Shown: one piece after another, positions 45,166 to 52,511 of the stretch | How the letters are laid out: the number at the start of each line of letters is the position of its first letter | How positions within the stretch are numbered: position 1 is the stretch's first letter | NCBI RefSeq assembly: GCF_000425145.1 | Contig: NZ_AULF01000029.1 | Location: forward strand, 1 to 64,000 | Direction: 5' to 3' | DNA: 64,000 nucleotides | Origin: Pedobacter glucosidilyticus DSM 23534 | Lineage (GTDB): Bacteria; Bacteroidota; Bacteroidia; Sphingobacteriales; Sphingobacteriaceae | Made by a program: the position numbers and the translations under genes | Notes under the pieces: generated by a model | The model's input: only the letters and a program-made list of their open reading frames with translations | Told to the model about the DNA's origin: nothing | The model's database searches: none

Positions 45166-45510
45166 TGATATTTTACCCGTTTATGTTGGCTTGTACTAAA
45201 CTAATAAAAAAAATGGACTCGGCTAAAGTTTAGCTTGTATTAATTTCTTTTGTTTGAATTATTTTACAATGAGGGATATCAGTGTAATTCTTAAATGGTT
45301 GAAATTATTTATTCCACCAAAAATATAGCATCATCATGTCTTTCAGTCATCTCTACATAGATAAAAAAAGAGGCTGTCTCAAAAATCATATTTGTCACAT
45401 TGAGCGGAGTCGAAATGTTCTCTGATATACTCAGAAAAGGCTTCGACTCCGCTCAGCCTGACACAAAGTGGTGATTTGAGACAGCCTCTAAAACTATATT
45501 TCAGATATAA
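45166..45510. other. Intergenic region with a large palindrome
   Basis: A 345-bp gap between the HTCS gene start and the fasciclin-type lipoprotein gene end. It contains the 121-bp hairpin element at 45369-45489. The 200 bp nearer the HTCS are AT-rich and should carry its promoter; I see no HTCS-type operator there, so the regulator gene appears not to be under the same control. Confidence 0.4.
45369..45489. repeat. Long palindromic element (121 bp), also a likely terminator
   Basis: Outer arms are a perfect 15-bp inverted repeat: AGAGGCTGTCTCAAA (45369-45383) and TTTGAGACAGCCTCT (45475-45489). Inside, a second pair, TTGTCACATTGAGCGGAGTC (with GAA) at 45392-45414 and CGACTCCGCTCAGCCTGACA at 45443-45462, pairs nearly fully. 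The core resembles the TGAGCGGAGTCGAA palindromes known to be dispersed in Bacteroidota intergenic regions. It sits 22 bp after the SusCD-lipoprotein operon, where it may end transcription. Confidence 0.7.
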
Positions 45511-47034
45511 TTATCTGATATTAAATGTTAAGTTAACTAACTGATTATATATACCTCCTTGGAAATCTCTAGCCTCTAAAATTGCAGTATCTGTAATTGG
45601 AGCAGTGCCATTGTATAAGTACTTTACTACACCTTTGGCTATCTGCTCTTGTGTAAAAGAAGAGTTTACCAGTAAGGGGATACCATTTAAAACTAAGAAT
45701 CCGTTTTGAGGAGCTTGAGTTAGCGTATAAGAAATGTTTTTATCAGCAGTACCTTGAAATTTAAGCTCATTTAAAGACAATACTTTAACTGGGTTTGAAA
45801 CCTGAACTTCTAATGGATTATTTGCTGCTGGGCTAATAATACTTACTGGTGGACTGCTAAGTATCAATCTAGATCTTAGTGCTCCGTTGTTAAATTCTTT
45901 AGAGCGAAAATGTGAATTTAGGTCTTGAACAACAGCGCCACCAATATTTACAAAGGTTTTATTTTGCGTTAATGCTGCATTATAGAAAGAGGTAATATCA
46001 ATATTTGCCCACGTATTCCTCATGGCTTGAGTTAAGTTTAAACTTCCAATAGCAATAGCACCAAAAGTTGGAGCAGTGACCCAGCTAACTGTACTCTCAT
46101 TCCAATCAATATTTTGGTCTTCAAAAAAGTTCATAGTAGTAGCATTTTGAATGGTATTGAAATACATTTCAAGCTTTACAGTTCCAATTCTACCATTAAA
46201 ACGGGGCGCTCTAACGGCATATTGGGTTAAGGTTCTCTTACTAAAACTTGCTGCATTACCTGTAGCACCAAACAATTTAGTTTGTACGTCTTGTATACTT
46301 CCATAGTTTAATGTCCTGTTAGCAGTTCCATTCTGAAGGTAGGTATCTTTGGTCACATAAATGGTGTCAGTTAAAATAGAAACATTTGCTGGATTTACTT
46401 GATCTTGAGGATTTGTTTTAGCTATATAATAAGTGAAACTGTTTACCACATGCGCTACTCCATTAATCATTTCTAGATTCTGAGTTCTAACGCTAGCGTT
46501 GACAGAGCTTGCATTTGGCGATGAATTAACGGTTAATACATATTCATTCCCAGTAGCTATAGAGCGTGTAAGATATAAACTATCATTACTTAAACTAGGG
46601 TATGAATAATTTACGCCCGCTGCTAAGTCAAAAGATCTTACACGGCCTTCAATAATACCATTAAGTAATATGTTTTTTAGAATAATTGGAGGTACATCTT
46701 CTACAAAAGTATAGCCTAAGCCCGTAATAAAGGTTTGCAATACATCATCATTAGGAATAATTACAGTAAGATTTTTTTTAGTATCGTTTAATAAATCTTT
46801 TAAACCTGCCTGTTGTATGGCTTTACCAAATAAACCAATCTTGGTAGGGTCATTTTCATGAAAGTTATTTTCTGATATAAACTCCCATATAGTCTTAGTT
46901 TTAAGGTTTACACCAGCTGAAATATGCTCTACATTTTCATTTTTAAGTAGTGAAAATTTTTCACAAGAGGTGATGCTCATACTGAGTATTACCGTACAGA
47001 TAAAAATCTTTAGATAAGTTATTTTCTTCATCAT
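45511..47034 (-). CDS. Surface lipoprotein: fasciclin domain + DNRLRE-type module + CSPG-like repeat
   Basis: A 507-residue lipoprotein (lipobox SITSC, Cys about 24) in the position where a surface glycan-binding protein is normally found, third gene after susC and susD. Residues about 45-205 form a fasciclin domain (GLKDLLNDTKKNLTVIIPND, ending EMINGVAHVVNSFTY). Residues about 220-395 form a DNRLRE/CBM96-like beta-sandwich (DTYLQNGTANRTLNYGS, VKLEMYF, WNESTVSW, WANIDITSF). The end (about 425-507) resembles a chondroitin-sulfate-proteoglycan repeat (LTQAPQNGFLVLNG, SFTQEQIAKGVVKYLYNG). The combination would bind glycan or protein at the cell surface; each assignment is by motif only. Starts 9 bp after susD. 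Confidence 0.72.
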   Translation of the reverse strand: MMKKITYLKIFICTVILSMSITSCEKFSLLKNENVEHISAGVNLKTKTIWEFISENNFHENDPTKIGLFGKAIQQAGLKDLLNDTKKNLTVIIPNDDVLQTFITGLGYTFVEDVPPIILKNILLNGIIEGRVRSFDLAAGVNYSYPSLSNDSLYLTRSIATGNEYVLTVNSSPNASSVNASVRTQNLEMINGVAHVVNSFTYYIAKTNPQDQVNPANVSILTDTIYVTKDTYLQNGTANRTLNYGSIQDVQTKLFGATGNAASFSKRTLTQYAVRAPRFNGRIGTVKLEMYFNTIQNATTMNFFEDQNIDWNESTVSWVTAPTFGAIAIGSLNLTQAMRNTWANIDITSFYNAALTQNKTFVNIGGAVVQDLNSHFRSKEFNNGALRSRLILSSPPVSIISPAANNPLEVQVSNPVKVLSLNELKFQGTADKNISYTLTQAPQNGFLVLNGIPLLVNSSFTQEQIAKGVVKYLYNGTAPITDTAILEARDFQGGIYNQLVNLTFNIR

Positions 47035-47043
47035 TTCTTGATT

Positions 47044-48588
47044 TTATTTGTAAAAATTATTTTGTTCTATCGATGGGTTTAACCTAATCACATTTAAGTT
47101 AATTGGAAATAGGATGTTTTCCGGATTATTTAATCCATTTATTGGTCCCATAACTGATATTGCTTTACCTGTTCTTACCAAATCAAACCACCTTTTGCCT
47201 TCAAAACATAGTTCTTTTTGTCTTTCTTCTAAAATAACATCAATTGCTGCATTTCTTGGAAGTGCCATAAATGCAGCCATTTCAATACTACCCGTTGGAC
47301 CAGTATCAAATTTGTTGTTGGGATTTGGATTATTAATTACATAACCTGTTGGTGAATTTGAATTCGGAGTTTGTATTTCTACAGGTCCAAATGTTCTTTC
47401 TCTAATTCTTTTAAGTAAATTCCAAGCAGCATTTCTATCTCCTTTGGCAATAAAAGCTTCGGCTCTTAGTAACATGATATCTGCCAATCGGTACAATATT
47501 ACATTTTTGTCGTTTTGGGTGTTTCTATCAAAAGTTCCTTTAGGAAATTGTTTAAATATTTGTACGCTAGATCTAAAATTAGTTAAATTCCTTAAATCTG
47601 TTGATGAAAATTTAGAAGCAAAGTTAGCATTGGCTACAAACTGGGCTACACCATCACCACCAGCAAATAAAGCTAATAACCCAGAAGTAGTACCCTCATC
47701 AAAGCTGTATTCAATCTCAAAAATAGATTCCTGACTAAATCCATCAATAAACATTTTAGCATATTCCGTATTATCAATGTCTACTTGTGGCCTGCTTAAA
47801 TAGTCTATTGTAGGATCATATAATGCTGCTAATCTGTATTGTGCGGTATTATCTAGAATATTTCTGGAGAAAATTAATGCGCTATCAACGTTGTTGCGCC
47901 ACATGTAATAGTCAGTAAGAATTGCATCTATTCCTCCTTTGGTTAGCGTAGCTCTGGTTCTTTTAGCATCAGTATAAGATGCTGGTAATAAATCCCTTGC
48001 CTGCAATAAATCTGTCGCAATTTGTGTATAAACTTTCAGAACTTCTGTTCTTGGGGTTTTAAAAGAGTTAATGTCTCCATTATTTAATATAGGCTCGGTA
48101 ATTAAAGGGACATCTCCCCAAACTTTAGTCATCAGTAGATAACAGTACGCTCTTAGGCCCAAAGCTTGACCTAAAACTCTATTATACTCGGTAGTTTGGT
48201 TGGCATATATACCTCTTTCCCTCATTTCTTTTACATTCTTAACAATCAAATTAGCTTGGCTAATCACTCTGTAAAAGTTGGTCCAGTCTGTAATTGCTAA
48301 ATCAGGGTTTAACCTATTTCCTAAAAGTGCTAAGTTGGTTACATTGTCTTCTCTGGGTACGGCAAGCATATCTGCCCTGGCTTCTCCGTATAAAACAAAC
48401 TCTGTATTTAAGGTAGATTGTAGCCTAAAATAAGCTCCACTTAAGGCAGCACTGGCTTGCGAAGGCTCATTCCAGTAATTATCGTAGGCATATTCTGTTA
48501 AAGGGTCACGATCTAAAGCAGATTTACATGAACTAATAACTGCTAAAAGACAGCTTAATCCGGTTAAAAGTTTGATGATATTTTTCAT
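47044..48588 (-). CDS. SusD/RagB-family outer-membrane lipoprotein
   Basis: Glycan-binding lid partner of the SusC transporter encoded 4 bp upstream. 514 residues; lipobox VISSC (Cys about 21), then the SusD opening DRDPLTEYAYDNYWNEPSQASAALSGAY, TPR-like helices (NFYRVISQANLIVKNV) and the C-terminal RagB part with VILYRLADIMLLRAEAFI, ILEERQKELCFEGKRWFDLVRTG (split around residue 455) and the end PIEQNNFYK-like segment. The family binds oligosaccharide at the cell surface and closes over the SusC barrel. Co-transcribed with susC and the fasciclin-type lipoprotein. Confidence 0.95.
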   Translation of the reverse strand: MKNIIKLLTGLSCLLAVISSCKSALDRDPLTEYAYDNYWNEPSQASAALSGAYFRLQSTLNTEFVLYGEARADMLAVPREDNVTNLALLGNRLNPDLAITDWTNFYRVISQANLIVKNVKEMRERGIYANQTTEYNRVLGQALGLRAYCYLLMTKVWGDVPLITEPILNNGDINSFKTPRTEVLKVYTQIATDLLQARDLLPASYTDAKRTRATLTKGGIDAILTDYYMWRNNVDSALIFSRNILDNTAQYRLAALYDPTIDYLSRPQVDIDNTEYAKMFIDGFSQESIFEIEYSFDEGTTSGLLALFAGGDGVAQFVANANFASKFSSTDLRNLTNFRSSVQIFKQFPKGTFDRNTQNDKNVILYRLADIMLLRAEAFIAKGDRNAAWNLLKRIRERTFGPVEIQTPNSNSPTGYVINNPNPNNKFDTGPTGSIEMAAFMALPRNAAIDVILEERQKELCFEGKRWFDLVRTGKAISVMGPINGLNNPENILFPINLNVIRLNPSIEQNNFYK

Positions 48589-48592
48589 GTAA

Positions 48593-51500
48593 TTAAAATT
48601 TAATGTTTAGAGATAGGTTATAAGATCTGGTTCTAGGAAACGAACCATTGTCAACACCAAACCCTAGTGGGTTGTTTCCGGCACTAACCTCTGGATCATA
48701 GCCTGTATAACTACCAAAAGTGAATAGATTTTGAACACTAAAGCCTAAATTAGCAGCGTTTAATCCAATATTTTTTATAGCCTTTGGTGGTAGGTTATAG
48801 CTTAATGCAACATTTTGAACTCTGATAAAAGAACCGTCTTCTACAAACAAGCTACTTACCGAATAATTTCTCATGCGGTCACCTCTTTCTAGTCGTGGAA
48901 CATCGGTTACATCACCTTGCTGTCTCCATCTTCTCAATTGCTTAGTAGAATAATTAACATCAAATTGATTACCATCCAAACGTCTGTTTAAATCGTTAAA
49001 GACATCATTACCAAAAACGGCGTTAATAAATAGGTTTAGGGTAAAGCGTTTGTAAGAAAAAGTGTTTTGAAAGCCACCAAAAGCTTTAGGTGTTGGATTA
49101 CCTATAATTTGCTGGTCATCAATATCAATGATACCATCGTTATTAATATCTTCAAAAATAACGTCACCACCTTTGTATACATCTCCATCAGCCGAACCCC
49201 TTTTATATTGAGAAATTTGTCCATTAGCGTCTATGTAAACATTGTCTTCATCTCGGGCATAAATTCCCAAAGCTTTAAAGCCATAAAAAACACCCACAGC
49301 TTCGCCAACACGGGCCAAACTGAAATTAGTTGGTCTGTAATCTTCATTACCAGGTAATGCGGTAACTTTATTCCTGTTTAAACCAAATGTTACTGTTGAT
49401 GACCACTTAAAGGCTTTATCAATAACTACTCCGTCTACAGATAGCTCAACACCTTTATTACTTAAACTACCGAAATTAAAAGGAATAAAGCTATAACCTG
49501 TTTGGGTAGGTATTTGTACGTTAAACAATAAATCGTTACTGTTTTTAGTGTAGTAATCTGCTGTAAAATTTAGTCGGCCTTTAAAGAAGGATAAATCCGT
49601 ACCTATATCAAGTTGTTTGGTGGTTTCCCATCTTAAATCTGCATTACCTAGAGCATCAGCAGTAATAGAAACTTCACCCAAATAAGAGCCTGCTCTTCCT
49701 AAAGAGCCTTTTGAAGCATAATTAGCAATATTTTGATTTCCGGTGATACCGTAACTCGCTCTTAATTTACCATCGTATAACCAACCTAATTTTTTGCTCC
49801 ATTTTTCTTCAGAAAAACGCCAGCCTCCAGATACCGAAGGGAAATATGAGTTTTGATTAGCAGTTCCAAATCTCGAAGAACCATCTCTTCTCATTAAGAA
49901 AGAAAATAGGTATTTACTTTTATAGTTATAATTTGCTCTGGTAAAATAAGAAAGTAAAACGTTCTCTTGCATACTTTGGTTAAAGGTTGAAATACTTGCC
50001 GAGCCACTAATAGAAGTAATTTGATTGTCGATATTTCCTATCCCCCTAACAAAAGTGCTGTTGGTTTTAAAAATCTGATAAGATTGACCCAATAAAAAAT
50101 TGAAATTATGCTTTTTCTTAATCGTTTTTTTATACGTCAATGTATTTTCATTTACAATTGAAGATCTCATCTCAGGACGATAATCACTGAAAATGGATTG
50201 TGCTGATAAGTTAGTGGATAAAATAGGAGGGTTGTAGAAAAAGCTCTCTGTACTACTATAATCTAATGAAATATTAGTTCTAAAATCTAACCCTTTCAAT
50301 AAAGTAGCTGTAAATTCCTGTTTACCTAAAATACGCCATCTTTTGATATCATTGGTCATGTATAAAGCTTGCGCTAAAGGATTTGGTCTGGAAGATTCAA
50401 ACAAAGGAATAATATTTCCCGTAATAGGATCATAAGGGCTATAAACCGGAAAACTGCCTAAATACCTAAAAATGATACTATTATCTTGTCTGTTATAATT
50501 AAAGTTTGAAAGATTAAAGTTAGTAGAGCCTTTAATAAATTTACTGATATTATAATTTACTTTGGCATTACCAAAAACTTGTTTGTACTGTGTTTCTATA
50601 ACAATGGGTGCTAAATCTCTGTAACCAGCGCTAATAAAATAATCTACATTTTTCTCTTTAGAAGTACCACTTACACTTAAATCTAGCTTTTGCTGAAAGG
50701 TTTCGCGATACATGATATCCTGATAATCATAAGAATCACGATAATATGGGTGTAAAGAATCATATAAAGGAATACGTGTAGGAGGTAAGCCCGTAGCATT
50801 AATAGCAGCATCATAATTTGCACTTCTAAACTGTGTAGCGTTAAGAACTCCGATTTTTCTAGTTATATCAACAAAACTACTATTGTAGGCTAAATTAATC
50901 GTTGGCTTAGTACTTGTTCCTGTTTTAGTAGTAATTAATATAACGCCGTTAGATGCTCTTGAACCATAGATAGATGCGGTTCCTGCATCTTTTAATACTT
51001 CAATAGACGCAATATCTGCTGGGTTGATGTCATTTAAAGGACTAAAAGAGGCACCATCATTTAAGGATTCAAAGGTGTCATTATTTACAGGTATTCCATC
51101 TATGATAAATAAAGGCTGACTTGCCCCGTTAATGGAAGAAACACCTCTTAAGGTAATATTGGCACCAGCCCCAGGCTCTCCAGAATTTGTAGTGATTTGC
51201 AAACCTGCTATTTTACCTTGTAAGCTGGTATTGATAGAACCGCCTGCAAATTGATCTAGCTGATCGGCTTTTATAGAGCTTGCCGAACCCGTGATTTCAC
51301 TTTTAGCCTGTGTTCCGTATCCTACAACTACTACCTCATTTAAATTGGTGTAATTTTCACTTAACTGAACATCAATGATGGATTGATTACCAATTTTTCT
51401 TTCCGTGGTTTTAAAACCTAAATAAGAGAATACCAAAATGGCATTTTCATCCGAAACTTTTATGCTGTATTTACCCTCAACATTAGTTTGTGAAGTAGTA

Positions 51501-51763
51501 TTGGTGTTTTTTACTTTTACAACTACCCCAGGTAAGGCTTCTCCGTTTTGATCGGTTACTTTACCTGTAACTGTAAGCTGTTTTTGTGTTTGCTTGAAGC
51601 TTTCTGATTGCTTTGAAAGAATAATTTGATCATATCCAAAGGCATTAGTCTGCAAGATAATTGCTGTAATTAAAACAAGTGTAAGTTTTACCATGGGCAA
51701 ACTTCTTTTAAAGGAGGTATAATTTTGCTTTTTACGTATAGTGCTTCTACCATAGAAATTCAT
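48593..51763 (-). CDS. SusC/RagA-family TonB-dependent outer-membrane transporter
   Basis: An outer-membrane TonB-dependent transporter of 1056 residues that imports oligosaccharides captured by SusD. It has the N-terminal carboxypeptidase-like domain (about 65-140; VTGKVTDQNGEALPGVVVKV), the SusC signature NEVVVVGYGTQ (about 152), the plug domain (SSIKADQLDQF, LRGVSSINGASQPLFIIDG, ASIEVLKDAGTASIYGSRA) and a 22-strand barrel ending YNLSLNIKF. The start at 51763 has a long basic N-terminus; a second Met at residue 24 gives a compact signal peptide, and both are possible. It lies 10 bp downstream of the decayed ROK fragment and about 340 bp downstream of the HTCS-type promoter, so the fragment is transcribed as its leader. 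Confidence 0.95.
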   Translation of the reverse strand: MNFYGRSTIRKKQNYTSFKRSLPMVKLTLVLITAIILQTNAFGYDQIILSKQSESFKQTQKQLTVTGKVTDQNGEALPGVVVKVKNTNTTSQTNVEGKYSIKVSDENAILVFSYLGFKTTERKIGNQSIIDVQLSENYTNLNEVVVVGYGTQAKSEITGSASSIKADQLDQFAGGSINTSLQGKIAGLQITTNSGEPGAGANITLRGVSSINGASQPLFIIDGIPVNNDTFESLNDGASFSPLNDINPADIASIEVLKDAGTASIYGSRASNGVILITTKTGTSTKPTINLAYNSSFVDITRKIGVLNATQFRSANYDAAINATGLPPTRIPLYDSLHPYYRDSYDYQDIMYRETFQQKLDLSVSGTSKEKNVDYFISAGYRDLAPIVIETQYKQVFGNAKVNYNISKFIKGSTNFNLSNFNYNRQDNSIIFRYLGSFPVYSPYDPITGNIIPLFESSRPNPLAQALYMTNDIKRWRILGKQEFTATLLKGLDFRTNISLDYSSTESFFYNPPILSTNLSAQSIFSDYRPEMRSSIVNENTLTYKKTIKKKHNFNFLLGQSYQIFKTNSTFVRGIGNIDNQITSISGSASISTFNQSMQENVLLSYFTRANYNYKSKYLFSFLMRRDGSSRFGTANQNSYFPSVSGGWRFSEEKWSKKLGWLYDGKLRASYGITGNQNIANYASKGSLGRAGSYLGEVSITADALGNADLRWETTKQLDIGTDLSFFKGRLNFTADYYTKNSNDLLFNVQIPTQTGYSFIPFNFGSLSNKGVELSVDGVVIDKAFKWSSTVTFGLNRNKVTALPGNEDYRPTNFSLARVGEAVGVFYGFKALGIYARDEDNVYIDANGQISQYKRGSADGDVYKGGDVIFEDINNDGIIDIDDQQIIGNPTPKAFGGFQNTFSYKRFTLNLFINAVFGNDVFNDLNRRLDGNQFDVNYSTKQLRRWRQQGDVTDVPRLERGDRMRNYSVSSLFVEDGSFIRVQNVALSYNLPPKAIKNIGLNAANLGFSVQNLFTFGSYTGYDPEVSAGNNPLGFGVDNGSFPRTRSYNLSLNIKF

Positions 51764-51773
51764 ACTTCTAAAT

Positions 51774-52061
51774 TTAGTTTGGTTTATAATTAGGTTTATT
51801 ATACTTGATTTCTTCCAAGTAACTCAAAGTCATTCTTTTCGCATTTAAGCAGAAAACTGTGTTGAATTGGGCTACATTTTTAACCATCAAAATACCTTTA
51901 TGGCCAATCGTAAGACCAAGTATAGTGAAATTAAAATGTTCGCAATCCTTGTTTATGCTAACTTCTCTTATGAGTTGCTGCTGATTGTTATAAACAAGCT
52001 TTGCAATAATGTGCGAACCGCCAACATCTGCGTTCATCACAACATGAGGTGCGCTTTTCAT
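51774..52061 (-). pseudogene. Truncated ROK-kinase fragment in the susC leader
   Basis: A 95-codon open frame that begins MKSAPHVVMNADVGGSHIIAKLVY, clearly matching the start of the ROK kinase at 27349-28227 (MESTSHIVMSADVGGSHITTALVN). After NKDC it skips about 30 residues of the full gene, resumes with EHFNFTILG...KGILMVKNVAQFNTVFCLNAKRM (matching QHFGIAMPG...FNSLYGLNVKEM), and then ends in unrelated sequence. It lacks the catalytic Asp, the phosphate-2 region and the whole C-terminal domain, so it cannot be a working kinase. Homology continues upstream through AGCAATGTT and ACATAAACTTTA (52102-52130 versus 28272-28300). It stands between the HTCS-type promoter and susC, ending 10 bp before it. 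It might still be translated as a leader peptide. Confidence 0.8.
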
Positions 52062-52103
52062 TTGATTTGAAATTTTCTTTATCGGTTTATTTGGTTTATA
52101 AAG

Positions 52104-52167
52104 CAATGTTAGACAAAACATAAACTTTAGTATTGTACTAGAGTCTATTTTGATTGTACCAAAGTCT
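52104..52167 (-). promoter_or_regulatory. HTCS-type promoter/operator of the susC operon
   Basis: Plus-strand reading: CAATGTTA (52104-52111, -7-like; TAACATTG in gene direction), 20 bp, ATTGTACTAGAGTCT (52132-52146), 6 bp, ATTGTACCAAAGTCT (52153-52167). Here both half-sites are strong (12 of 15 identical) and exactly 21 bp apart, the clearest of the three copies. The spacing from -7-like box to proximal half-site is 20 bp, as at 34385 and 40879. Its flank is homologous to the ROK upstream region at 28272-28300, where the operator is degenerate. Confidence 0.68.
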
Positions 52168-52511
52168 AGCTTTTTAGAAAATGCTTGTAATAGCCATGAT
52201 GGGGTGTGTATTAATAGGTAATTAAATACATATTTTAATTCTAAATCATTACATGAGATAAATGATAGAACCTTCCTCTCCGATATATGAGATAAACTTT
52301 AAAAGTATGATGATGTCTTTTTCCATCAAGCTTTCAGGCTAAACCTTCTTTTAAAATTGTGGATGGCTTGAATGCTTAACTATAGAGAGGATATTTTCGA
52401 AAATTCCATTTACTGTTTAATCAAGATGATGATTTATCATCAGCATGTTGATTCGGATTTTGAATGTATCTATTCTTAAAAAATATTTAGTAATCTGCTA
52501 CTGAATATTTT
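52168..52511. other. Intergenic region between GH2 gene and susC promoter
   Basis: A 344-bp AT-rich stretch without ORF, clear hairpin or repeat. It separates the end of the GH2 gene from the operator at 52104-52167. Confidence 0.4.
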
